Position numbers and translations under genes: made by a program
In this document: one piece after another, positions 7,015 through 13,597 of the stretch
How positions within the stretch are numbered: position 1 is the first letter of the stretch
How the letters are laid out: every line of letters begins with the position of its first letter
NCBI GenBank assembly: GCA_905206455.1
Contig: CAJLHL010000064.1
Coordinates: forward strand, 1 to 13,597
Direction of reading: 5' to 3'
Origin: an uncultured Eubacteriales bacterium
GTDB lineage: Bacteria; Bacillota; Clostridia; Peptostreptococcales; Anaerovoracaceae
Length of the DNA: 13,597 nucleotides
Notes under the pieces: model-generated
Database searches by the model: none
What the model was told of the DNA's origin: nothing
Seen by the model: only the letters and a program-made list of their open reading frames with translations

Positions 7015-7256
7015 TGTTATATCCATCTATTAACGATCTGAGAACGAAAGCGGACAGCAAGTATACACTGGTATCTCTGGCGGCAAAGAGAGCCCGTGAT
7101 CTGATCGAGGGAATGCCTGCTCTCACGGATATTGAAATCGACAAACCGGTATCTATCGCTACGGCTGAAATCGCGGAAGACAAGATCACCTACAGCAGAT
7201 CCGAGGAACTGGAAGCGATGATTCTGGAAGGCGATCACGAACACGAAGAGGAATAA
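7014..7256 (+). CDS. rpoZ: DNA-directed RNA polymerase omega subunit
   Basis: Omega is a small subunit that wraps the C-terminal tail of beta-prime and helps RNA polymerase assemble. The 80-residue protein has the family layout: MLYPSINDL at the start, then SKYTLVSLAAKRARDL (the conserved helix that contacts beta-prime) and an acidic tail ending EHEEE. Its ATG shares one base with the gmk stop (TAATG), a sign of coupled translation, and a GGGGGAA ribosome site lies inside gmk. coaBC starts one base after its stop. Confidence 0.97.
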   Translation: MLYPSINDLRTKADSKYTLVSLAAKRARDLIEGMPALTDIEIDKPVSIATAEIAEDKITYSRSEELEAMILEGDHEHEEE

Positions 7257-7257
7257 A

Positions 7258-8604
7258 ATGAGCAGAAACGTAGTCGTAGGCGTGACCGGCGGAATCGCCT
7301 GTTATAAAGCCGCTGACATGGTCAGCCGGCTGAAAAAGGAAAATATCGAAGTCGATGTGATCATGACGAAAAACGCCTGTGAATTTGTCAGCCCGCTGAC
7401 GTTCCGCACGCTGTCGAAAAATCCGGTGGTCACCGATACTTTCGCCGCACCCGAGGCGTGGAAGGTGGGACATGTGGCGCTTGCAGAAAAAGCGGATGTG
7501 ATGCTCATCGCTCCTGCTACGGCAAATGTCATCGGGAAAGTGGCCGGGGGAATCGCCGACGATATGCTGACTACCACGATTATGGCTTCCAGGGCGAAAG
7601 TGGTATTCGCGCCGGCCATGAATGTCAATATGTATGAAAATCCTATTGTTCAGTCGAATATCGAGAAACTGAAGTCATACGGTTATCTCTTCATCGAGCC
7701 GGGTTCGGGAATGCTGGCCTGCGGATACGAGGGAAAAGGACGCATGGCGGAGCCGCCGGAGATCGTAGAGTATGTCTTGGATCTGCTAAACGACGCGGAA
7801 TCAGCAGCTTCGGATGAGGAAGTGCCGGGGGCTGGTATGGATGCAAAGGAGGCTCCGGCCGCCGTAGGCGCACAGCAGGAAGCGGAAGTGCCGGGAGCTG
7901 ATTTATCCGCAGAATGGGCGCAGAGAATACCAAATGACCTTGCGGGAAAAAAGATCCTGGTTACCGCAGGTCCTACTGTGGAAGCGATCGATCCGGTGCG
8001 TTACATCAGCAATAAATCTTCCGGCAGAATGGGTTATGCTGTGGCGGAAGCTGCCAGGAGCAGAGGCGCGGAGGTGACTCTGATCTCCGGTCCAGTGGCG
8101 CTGGAGTGCAGTCCTGAGATCCGGCGTATCGATGTCCGGACGACAAGAGAAATGCTCGCCGCCTGTGAGGAAGCCTTTGAGGATGCGGACGCGGTGGTAA
8201 AGGCAGCGGCTCCGGCGGATTTTTATGTAGTCAATGCCTGTCAGCACAAGAGGAAGAAACAGGACGGCGAGCTGGAACTGAAACTCGCGGAAAATCCGGA
8301 TATTCTCAAGACGCTGGGGCAGAAGAAAGGCAGGCGTGTTTTGGTGGGGTTTGCTGCGGAAACCCGAAATCTGGAGGAATACGCGAAAGAGAAGATCGCG
8401 AAGAAGAATCTGGATCTGATCGTCGTCAACGATGTCTCCGCACCGGGAGCAGGATTCGATGTGGATACGAATATTATTACGATTTTTACACCGGAGGGCG
8501 AGAAAACCGCTTATCGCATGATGTCAAAGCGCGAGGCGGCGGATATCATTCTCGATCGCATGCTGGAGATCCTGAAAAGCAGAGAAAGAGAAATAACAGA
8601 ATAG
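7258..8604 (+). CDS. coaBC: Bifunctional phosphopantothenoylcysteine decarboxylase / phosphopantothenate-cysteine ligase
   Basis: CoaBC joins 4'-phosphopantothenate to cysteine with CTP, then decarboxylates the product to phosphopantetheine, two steps of coenzyme A synthesis. The FMN-dependent CoaC half (1-178) shows VTGGIACYKA, catalytic His72 in VGHVAL, Asn122 in PAMN and Cys155 in ACGYEGKGRM. The CoaB half (229-448) has VTAGPTVEAIDPVR, Asn252 in ISNKSSGRMG, AAAPADF, the lysine cluster at 331-334, and FAAET. Between them lies a linker of about 50 residues rich in Ala, Glu and Gly with a repeated EVPGA motif. It makes the protein 448 residues long, where about 400 is usual. The ATG at 7258 has AGAGG upstream inside rpoZ. 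This is the last gene of the operon; a strong terminator follows. Confidence 0.97.
   Translation: MSRNVVVGVTGGIACYKAADMVSRLKKENIEVDVIMTKNACEFVSPLTFRTLSKNPVVTDTFAAPEAWKVGHVALAEKADVMLIAPATANVIGKVAGGIADDMLTTTIMASRAKVVFAPAMNVNMYENPIVQSNIEKLKSYGYLFIEPGSGMLACGYEGKGRMAEPPEIVEYVLDLLNDAESAASDEEVPGAGMDAKEAPAAVGAQQEAEVPGADLSAEWAQRIPNDLAGKKILVTAGPTVEAIDPVRYISNKSSGRMGYAVAEAARSRGAEVTLISGPVALECSPEIRRIDVRTTREMLAACEEAFEDADAVVKAAAPADFYVVNACQHKRKKQDGELELKLAENPDILKTLGQKKGRRVLVGFAAETRNLEEYAKEKIAKKNLDLIVVNDVSAPGAGFDVDTNIITIFTPEGEKTAYRMMSKREAADIILDRMLEILKSREREITE
7819..7900 (+). repeat. Direct repeat within the coaBC linker
   Basis: A 16-bp unit, GAAGTGCCGGGGGCTG at 7819-7834, recurs at 7885-7900 with one mismatch. 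Both copies are in the same frame and encode EVPGA. The repeat lies inside the interdomain linker and suggests that the linker grew by local duplication. Confidence 0.7.
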
Positions 8605-8611
8605 ATACGAG

Positions 8612-8676
8612 AAAGACGGGAATATCCCGGAGCTTGTGAGATAAAAAAGCACAGGCTCCGGGATATTCCCGTTTTT
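8612..8676 (+). terminator. Strong intrinsic terminator after coaBC
   Basis: An 18-bp perfect inverted repeat (8616-8633 with 8655-8672) is extended inward by five more pairs (8634-8638 with 8650-8654, one G-U). An 11-base loop closes it and TTTTT (8672-8676) follows. It starts eight bases after the coaBC stop and ends the yicC-gmk-rpoZ-coaBC transcript. Each arm is itself palindromic (CGGGA-ATA-TCCCG), so two small hairpins could form instead of one long one. Confidence 0.93.
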
Positions 8677-8726
8677 GCTGCGCCGCGGAAGCGGCCGGAA
8701 TGATGGAAAACGCTTGCGCAGATGAA

Positions 8727-8759
8727 ATTTCCGCTGAAATTCTTGATCTTCAGCGAAAT
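8727..8759. repeat. Imperfect inverted repeat
   Basis: CGCTGAA (8732-8738) pairs with TTCAGCG (8749-8755) around a ten-base loop. Past a one-base bulge, ATTT (8727-8730) pairs with AAAT (8756-8759). No T run follows on either strand. It lies about 65 bp upstream of the -35 box of the next operon. Function unknown. Confidence 0.4.
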
Positions 8760-8822
8760 GATACCGAAAGCGGCAGGGAATTTGCGGATCCAGCCACACA
8801 GCAAAAATCTTTATGGAAAATA

Positions 8823-8851
8823 TTTACAATTTTTAATGCGAGCGGTATAAT
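8823..8851 (+). promoter_or_regulatory. Promoter of the yraN-comM-dprA operon
   Basis: TTTACA (8823-8828) and TATAAT (8846-8851) are spaced by 17 bp, eleven of twelve consensus bases. Transcription should start near 8858, giving a leader of about 83 bases before yraN. Its position after a strong terminator supports an independent operon. Confidence 0.8.
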
Positions 8852-8888
8852 AACTGTAAAAATATTACAAAAAATGACGACGGCAAAT

Positions 8889-8918
8889 CTGCGGCACAAC
8901 AGGCTAACTCTGCCGCAG
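8889..8918 (+). other. Hairpin in the yraN leader
   Basis: CTGCGGCA (8889-8896) pairs perfectly with TGCCGCAG (8911-8918) around a 14-base loop. No T run follows. It ends six bases before the AAAGGAG ribosome site (8924-8930), so it may stabilise the 5' end or influence ribosome access. Confidence 0.45.
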
Positions 8919-8940
8919 CGGTGAAAGGAGATGACAGGGA

Positions 8941-9525
8941 ATGAAGGATACCGGGGAAATGAGAGATCTGGAAGAGAAAGAACGGATCGCGGAGTCGGCG
9001 AGATCGTCTGTACCGGCAGGTTCTGAAAAAAAGGCGGATACAGACGCGGGGGAAGAGGTTTTGGTCGAAGAGAGCGGAGATGAGGCGTATGGAAATCAGG
9101 ATGAGGGGAGAGTGGAACGGAACGCGGCGGAGGCTTTGCAGCGGGAAACGCGGATTGAAACCACGGTATGGAGACAGATTCTGGGGATCGCAGGGGAAAA
9201 CCGGGCGGCGGCATATCTGGAGAAAAGAGGATTTCAGGTCTGCTGCAGAAATTACAGATGCAGGTTTGGTGAGATCGACATCATAGCGCGAGAGCCGCAG
9301 AGAGATATCCTGTGTTTCGTAGAGGTGAAGACGCGTTCCAGCCTGCGAAAGGGCAGACCCTGGGAAGCGGTTACTCCGGCGAAAATACGTCATCTGCACC
9401 GAACGGCGCAGCATTACCTGTCGAGATACCGGCCGGCATGCAGCGGCATCCGGATCGATGCGGCGGAAATTTTGTACATAGATCACAGATTTTATATCCG
9501 CTATATGGAAAATATTACAGGATAA
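8941..9525 (+). CDS. yraN: YraN/UPF0102-family nuclease-like protein with N-terminal extension
   Basis: YraN proteins have a PD-(D/E)XK endonuclease-like fold and are widely conserved beside DNA-processing genes; their exact role is not settled. The core runs from about residue 79 to the end. GENRAAAYLEKRGF is followed by RNYRCRFGEIDIIARE with Asp113, then FVEVKTR with Glu128 and Lys130, and the AVTPAKIRHL helix. These cover the expected catalytic residues. The family is usually about 115-125 residues; this one has 194 because of a 78-residue charged, acidic N-terminal tail of low complexity. The ATG at 8941 has AAAGGAG ten bases upstream. A GTG at 9112 after AGGGG would give a shorter 137-residue form. 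comM follows almost immediately. Confidence 0.88.
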   Translation: MKDTGEMRDLEEKERIAESARSSVPAGSEKKADTDAGEEVLVEESGDEAYGNQDEGRVERNAAEALQRETRIETTVWRQILGIAGENRAAAYLEKRGFQVCCRNYRCRFGEIDIIAREPQRDILCFVEVKTRSSLRKGRPWEAVTPAKIRHLHRTAQHYLSRYRPACSGIRIDAAEILYIDHRFYIRYMENITG

Positions 9526-9549
9526 GTGATGAAGAAGGGGGGGTATTCA

Positions 9550-11100
9550 TTGTATTCGAAGTTGATCTGCGGCACATTATCGGGACTATCCGCAGAAAAG
9601 GTATTTGTGGAATCGGACGTCGCTTGCGGCTTCCCTTCCTTTTATATCGTAGGGCTGGCCGATGCGGCGATCAAAGAGTCAAAGGAACGGGTGAGAGCGG
9701 CTGTCAGCAATTCCGGTTTTCCGTTTCCGCAGGAACGGGTAACCGTAAATCTGTCGCCGGCGGATCGGAAAAAGGAAGGAACGCATTTTGATCTGCCCGT
9801 AGCTCTGAGCATTTTGAGCGCCGGGGGAAAGCTCCGTTTTAAAAAAGAATGGATGTGCGAGAACTGGGCCTGTCTGGGGGAATTGACGCTGGACGGCCGT
9901 CTCGTGAGGATCCGCGGACTGCTTCCCATGCTCATCGATCTGAAAGCGGAAGGAATAGAAAAATTTATTCTCCCGGAAGAAAATCTGGAGGAAGCCCTGG
10001 CGGTATCCGGAATAATTCTGTATCCGGCGAAAAATCTGAGAGAGGCGGCGGATCATCTCTGCGGCAGTAGAACCATTGCCGAAAGAAGAGGGGACGGAGA
10101 GGCGTATCTGCGCAGACGCAGAGCAGCCGGAAAAGAGGATAAGACAGAAAAGGATTTTTCTGAGGTTCTGGGACAGGAGACAGCGAAACGGGCGATGCAG
10201 ATCTCGGCTTCCGCCATGCACAATATTTTGATGATCGGCTCTCCGGGAACGGGGAAATCCATGCTGGCCCAAAGACTGCCCGGAATTTTACCGCCGCTTT
10301 CTTACGATGAGATGATAGAACTCACGAAGATCTACAGCATCAGCGGACTTTTGGATGTACGTCAGCCGCTGATGACCTCACGTCCTTTCCGCTGTCCGGA
10401 TACGAAGGTGACGCCGGCGGCGCTGGCGGGCGGAGGGAAAAAACCGATGCCGGGAGAAGTTTCTCTGGCCCATCTGGGCGTGCTCTTTCTGGATGAGACG
10501 CCTGAATTTTCCAGAGAGAGTCTGGAGACGCTGCGGGGACCTATGGAGGCGGAGACTGTTACGATTTCGAGAACGGGCGGCAGATATATTTTTCCGGCGA
10601 AATTCCTCACCGTAGCCGCGATGAATCCCTGCCCCTGTGGTTACGCTTTCGATCCTTCCCGGGAGTGCACCTGTACGGAGTCTCAGATTCGCCATTACCG
10701 GGCGCGGCTGTCCGGTCCGTTTCTCGACCGGATCGATCTATTTATTCATGTAAATTCGCCGGTCGGTCGGATCTTGCCTGGCGAAAAATCTGAGATTTCT
10801 TCAGAACAGTTGAAGAAAGGAGTACTGAGAGCGCGCCGCGCGCAAAAGGAGCGATTTCGCACAGAGAAGATACGTTACAATTCTCAAATGTCCTCCCGTC
10901 ATCTGGAAAAATACTGCCGTCTGGACAGAGAGAGCGAGCGGCTGCTGGAGGAAGCGTACGAAAAACTGAGAATGAGCAGCCGATCCTGCGGCCGCGTTCT
11001 GCGGGTCGCCCGGACGATCGCCGACATCGAGGACTCAGAAGAGATCCGTTTCCGTCATCTGGCGGAAGCCATTACTTATAAAGCGAAAGAATGGAAATAA
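9550..11100 (+). CDS. comM: ComM/YifB-family Mg-chelatase-like AAA+ ATPase
   Basis: In Gram-negative bacteria ComM is a hexameric helicase that drives branch migration during natural transformation; in Firmicutes the relatives are less studied. The N-terminal Lon-like (ChlI) domain covers about 1-170. The AAA+ domain has Walker A GSPGTGKS (230-237) and Walker B VLFLDE (Asp315, Glu316), followed by TPEF where LPEF is usual. SRTGG, AAMNPCPCGY and a Cys-rich CTCTESQIRHY segment come next, then FLDRIDLF. The C-terminal domain ends with RVLRVARTIADIE. I chose the TTG at 9550: it sits six bases after a GGGGGGG run and yields MYSKL, the usual family start, with 516 residues. An ATG at 9529 with a weak AGGA site would add seven residues. 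dprA follows. Confidence 0.92.
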   Translation: MYSKLICGTLSGLSAEKVFVESDVACGFPSFYIVGLADAAIKESKERVRAAVSNSGFPFPQERVTVNLSPADRKKEGTHFDLPVALSILSAGGKLRFKKEWMCENWACLGELTLDGRLVRIRGLLPMLIDLKAEGIEKFILPEENLEEALAVSGIILYPAKNLREAADHLCGSRTIAERRGDGEAYLRRRRAAGKEDKTEKDFSEVLGQETAKRAMQISASAMHNILMIGSPGTGKSMLAQRLPGILPPLSYDEMIELTKIYSISGLLDVRQPLMTSRPFRCPDTKVTPAALAGGGKKPMPGEVSLAHLGVLFLDETPEFSRESLETLRGPMEAETVTISRTGGRYIFPAKFLTVAAMNPCPCGYAFDPSRECTCTESQIRHYRARLSGPFLDRIDLFIHVNSPVGRILPGEKSEISSEQLKKGVLRARRAQKERFRTEKIRYNSQMSSRHLEKYCRLDRESERLLEEAYEKLRMSSRSCGRVLRVARTIADIEDSEEIRFRHLAEAITYKAKEWK

Positions 11101-11123
11101 ATGCGCTGACAGGAGGAAAGCCT

Positions 11124-12077
11124 ATGGACGAAAAAGAAAAGAAAAATCATCCGCCGGAAGGCATGCGGGAAGAGAAGCAATCAGGACATCTAAAACCGGC
11201 AGCCGGAGCGGGGAACCGGGAAGAAATGAAAGTTCTCCGCATCGGAGACAGGGCTTATCCCGAACTGCTGCGTCACATTCCGGATCCGCCGGAGATTTTG
11301 TATGCCATGGGAGATACCCGGCTGTTAAGAAAAAAATGCGTGGCCGTGGTAGGTGCGAGAAAAGCGTCGTCTTACGGAAAGTGGGTATCTTATAATATCG
11401 GCAGGCGGCTTGCGGAGTACGATATCGTGACGGTCAGCGGCATGGCCTTCGGCTGCGATTCCGAAGCGCACCGGGGCGCGCTGGAAGCCGGCGGAGCGAC
11501 GATCGCCGTCATGGGGTGCGGTGCGGATATCTGTTATCCTTCATCTAATGCGGCGCTTTGGAAAAAAATTCTGCGCAGAGGTCTGATTCTTTCCGAATAC
11601 CCGCCGGGGACAAAACCGCGGCCCTATACATTTCCGCAGCGAAACCGGATTATCAGCGGAATTTCAGAGGCTGTGGCTGTAGCGGAAGCGGGACTGTCCA
11701 GCGGATCTCTGATTACAGCGGCCTGTGCGGCGGAACAGGGGAAGACGCTTTTCGCCGTTCCAGGAAATATCTCCGCTTCAAACAGCATAGGATGCAATAA
11801 ATTGATTCAGGACGGCGCCGTTCCCGTGGCTTTTATCGATGATATCATCACCGGCGTAGGGCTGAGTCTGTCGCCGGAGCGAAAAGACGAAAGCGTACGT
11901 TTGGGAAAAGATGAAAGAGAAATCTACGATATCCTGAAAAACAATGGGGAAATCACATCGGATTTTATTGCGGAAAGGCTGAATAAAAGCGTCCCGGATG
12001 TCAATGCTATCGTAAGCGTAATGGAGATAAAAGGATTTCTCTCGACTTCCGCAGGAAAAATTTTTATTGCAAAGTAA
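11124..12077 (+). CDS. dprA: DNA-processing protein DprA (Rossmann-fold, lacking the usual N-terminal domain)
   Basis: DprA binds single-stranded DNA taken up during transformation and loads RecA on it. The extended Rossmann core is complete: VAVVGARKASSYG (73-85), VSGMAFGCDSEAH, MGCGADICYP, SEYPPG, FPQRNRIISG and EAGLSSGSLITA, ending VPGN. A winged-helix domain follows from about 252, starting LGKDEREIYDIL. The protein has 317 residues. Residues 1-37 are a charged low-complexity tail, and the SAM-like/helix-hairpin-helix domain that normally precedes the core is missing. The ATG at 11124 follows AGGAGG by seven bases. An upstream in-frame ATG at 11091, inside comM, would add 11 residues but has no comparable site. 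The gene is co-transcribed with comM. Confidence 0.95.
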   Translation: MDEKEKKNHPPEGMREEKQSGHLKPAAGAGNREEMKVLRIGDRAYPELLRHIPDPPEILYAMGDTRLLRKKCVAVVGARKASSYGKWVSYNIGRRLAEYDIVTVSGMAFGCDSEAHRGALEAGGATIAVMGCGADICYPSSNAALWKKILRRGLILSEYPPGTKPRPYTFPQRNRIISGISEAVAVAEAGLSSGSLITAACAAEQGKTLFAVPGNISASNSIGCNKLIQDGAVPVAFIDDIITGVGLSLSPERKDESVRLGKDEREIYDILKNNGEITSDFIAERLNKSVPDVNAIVSVMEIKGFLSTSAGKIFIAK

Positions 12078-12095
12078 TATGAATGACAATATAAT
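12067..12095 (+). promoter_or_regulatory. Promoter of topA
   Basis: TTGCAA (12067-12072) and TATAAT (12090-12095) are spaced by 17 bp. The -35 box lies in the last codons of dprA. Transcription should start near 12102, leaving about 37 bases before topA. No terminator separates dprA from topA, so read-through can add to this promoter. Confidence 0.7.
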
Positions 12096-12138
12096 CTGAA
12101 TTTATAGGACAGATTTTAAAGAAGTGAAGGTTTATTAT

Positions 12139-13597
12139 ATGAAAGGCAAAGCTTTAGTTATAGTAGAATCGCCTTCCAAGGCAAAGACGATCGGTAAAAT
12201 ACTCGGAAGCAGGTACAAAGTCATCGCATCGGTGGGACATGTGCGTGATCTTCCGAAGAGCAAACTGGGCATCGATATCGAACATAATTTCGAGCCTCAG
12301 TATATTTCGATCCGCGGCAAGGGCGATGTGATTAAAATGCTGAAAAAAGAAGCGAAGGCCGCTTCTAAAGTATATCTCGCTACCGACCCGGATCGCGAAG
12401 GAGAAGCGATTTCGTGGCATATTTCTCATCTTCTCGGCATCGATGACGACGCTGTCTGCCGTGTGGAATTCAATGAGATCACGAAAAATGCGGTAAAGGA
12501 GGCGGTAAAAAAGCCGCGGAAGATCGATCACAGGCTGGTGGATGCTCAGCAGGCCCGGCGTGTTTTAGACCGTCTGGTCGGGTATCAGATCAGCCCGCTT
12601 CTGTGGAGAAAAATCCGCAGAGGGCTCAGCGCCGGCCGCGTGCAGTCGGCAGCGCTGAAGATACTCTGCGACAGAGAGCGGGAAATAAAGGCGTTCGTAC
12701 CGGAAGAATACTGGACGGTAAACGCCACTTTTGAAAAGTCACGCAGGAAATTTCTGGCAAAGCTTTTGGAATACCAGGGAAAGAAGATCCGGCCTTCTTC
12801 AAAAGAGGAGACCGACGCGATTCTCGCCGCACTGGAAGGCGGTGCATATGTGGTCACGCGGGTGGAAGAAAAGGAGCGGATGAAAAAGCCGATGCCGCCG
12901 TTTACCACCAGCAGTATGCAGCAGGAAGCTTCCACGAAGCTCAATTTCAATACGAAAAAGACGATGATGATCGCCCAGCAGCTTTATGAGGGAGTCGACA
13001 TCAAAGGACTGGGAACCACGGGCCTCGTGACCTATATCCGTACGGACAGCGTCAGGATCTCCGACGTGGCGAGGGAGGCTGCAAAAAATATGATTCTGTC
13101 TGATTACGGTCAGGAATATCTGGGAACAAATGTATATACGAATAAGAAGAAAGACGTTCAGGACGCTCATGAGGCGATCCGTCCCAGCAATCCCGAACTG
13201 AAACCGGACGATATCAAGGAGTCCCTGACGAAAGATCAGTACAATCTCTATCGGCTGATCTGGTGCAGATTTACCGCCAGCCAGATGTCCAATGCGGTTT
13301 TCGACGCGGTCAGCGCCGATATCGTAAACAACGATTATCTGTTCCGTGCGACAGGTTCCAAGTTGAAATTCGACGGCTATCTGGCGGTCTACAATAATAC
13401 TTCCGAAGATGAAAAGAACAGACTCCTTCCGCCTCTGGACAAGGGCGAAGAGCTGAAACTTCTCGATCTGAAGGGCGAGCAGCATTTTACGCAGCCGCCG
13501 TCCAGATATACGGAGGCTTCCCTCGTAAAGGACCTCGAGGAGAAGAATATCGGCCGTCCGAGTACCTATGCTCCTATCGTAGGGACTTTGGCCGAGC
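12139..13597 (+). CDS. topA: DNA topoisomerase I, type IA (3' end outside the window)
   Basis: Topoisomerase I relaxes negative supercoils by cutting one strand through a tyrosine-phosphate link. 486 codons are visible, about two thirds of a typical protein of about 700 residues. The Toprim domain opens with ALVIVESPSKAKTIGK (Glu10) and holds the metal-binding DPDRE at 83-87 (Asp83, Asp85, Glu87). SAGRVQSAALKILCDRE follows. The catalytic Tyr299 lies in TYIRTDS, and AHEAIRPS and IGRPSTYAPIV are also present. The C-terminal part, including any zinc ribbons, is beyond the window end. The ATG at 12139 has GAAGG eight bases upstream. Position after yraN-comM-dprA is standard for Clostridia and Bacilli. 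Confidence 0.98.
   Translation, partial: MKGKALVIVESPSKAKTIGKILGSRYKVIASVGHVRDLPKSKLGIDIEHNFEPQYISIRGKGDVIKMLKKEAKAASKVYLATDPDREGEAISWHISHLLGIDDDAVCRVEFNEITKNAVKEAVKKPRKIDHRLVDAQQARRVLDRLVGYQISPLLWRKIRRGLSAGRVQSAALKILCDREREIKAFVPEEYWTVNATFEKSRRKFLAKLLEYQGKKIRPSSKEETDAILAALEGGAYVVTRVEEKERMKKPMPPFTTSSMQQEASTKLNFNTKKTMMIAQQLYEGVDIKGLGTTGLVTYIRTDSVRISDVAREAAKNMILSDYGQEYLGTNVYTNKKKDVQDAHEAIRPSNPELKPDDIKESLTKDQYNLYRLIWCRFTASQMSNAVFDAVSADIVNNDYLFRATGSKLKFDGYLAVYNNTSEDEKNRLLPPLDKGEELKLLDLKGEQHFTQPPSRYTEASLVKDLEEKNIGRPSTYAPIVGTLAE

Larger units (their letters stand above)
8677..8940 (+). other. Spacer between the coaBC terminator and yraN
   Basis: The whole gap between coaBC and yraN is 336 bp. After the terminator, this part holds an imperfect inverted repeat (8727-8759), the promoter at 8823-8851 and a leader hairpin at 8889-8918. 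An open frame at 8700-8924 crosses the promoter, lacks a ribosome site and resembles nothing I know, so I do not call it a gene. Confidence 0.5.

Noticed and set aside
5070..8626. The 11-mer ACGGGAATATC occurs at 5070-5080 and again in the coaBC terminator at 8616-8626
   Set aside because: The match does not extend further and the sites differ in context; a shared 11-mer in 13.6 kb can arise by chance, especially in palindromic sequence.
8700..8924. 74-codon open frame before yraN
   Set aside because: It runs straight through the strong promoter at 8823-8851 and the leader hairpin, lacks a ribosome site and has no recognisable motif.
8931..9026. Possible 31-codon leader peptide starting at ATG 8931, out of frame with yraN
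   Set aside because: The ATG touches the GGAG site with no spacing, so ribosomes should prefer the ATG at 8941.
1..13597. A novel defence, mobile or biosynthetic system
   Set aside because: Every clear gene belongs to a well-known housekeeping or metabolic family in a largely conserved order, with no transposase, integrase, repeat array or abrupt change in composition.

Overview
The window looks like ordinary core chromosome of an anaerobic Firmicute, most likely class Clostridia. The reasons are the gene order yicC-gmk-rpoZ-coaBC beside an RqcH gene, the run yraN-comM-dprA-topA, purine-rich Shine-Dalgarno sites before nearly every gene, and balanced base composition by eye. I cannot name the genus from this sequence. 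There are twelve protein genes. I see no tRNA, rRNA, CRISPR array, transposase, integrase or phage gene.

Left part (1-4995, minus strand): an NSS/SNF-family sodium-coupled amino-acid transporter with its own promoter; then, reading leftward from the centre, rqcH (ribosome-associated quality control), a glyoxalase II-like metallo-beta-lactamase-fold hydrolase and a monoacylglycerol-lipase-like alpha/beta hydrolase. The last two are separated by 21 bp and are probably co-transcribed.

Centre (4996-5510): 515 bp without a credible gene between divergent rqcH and yicC. It holds two good promoters whose -10 boxes overlap, facing opposite ways, plus several hairpins. Two of these resemble short terminators on the path to yicC. 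This is the least explained stretch of the window and could be a regulatory leader or an unannotated RNA.

Right part 1 (5511-8676, plus strand): a tight operon of yicC (endoribonuclease family), gmk (guanylate kinase), rpoZ (RNA polymerase omega) and coaBC (coenzyme A synthesis). Gaps are 10, -1 and 1 bp. The operon ends at an exceptionally strong terminator. The usual remA/DUF370 gene is not between yicC and gmk, and priA does not follow coaBC.

Right part 2 (8677-13597, plus strand): a promoter, then yraN, comM (yifB family) and dprA as an operon of DNA-processing genes, followed by topA with its own promoter. topA runs off the window end. Three proteins here carry unusual low-complexity additions: a linker in CoaBC, an N-terminal tail on YraN, and a tail replacing the N-terminal domain of DprA. 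I found no clear new multi-gene system; the notable points are regulatory structure and protein architecture.
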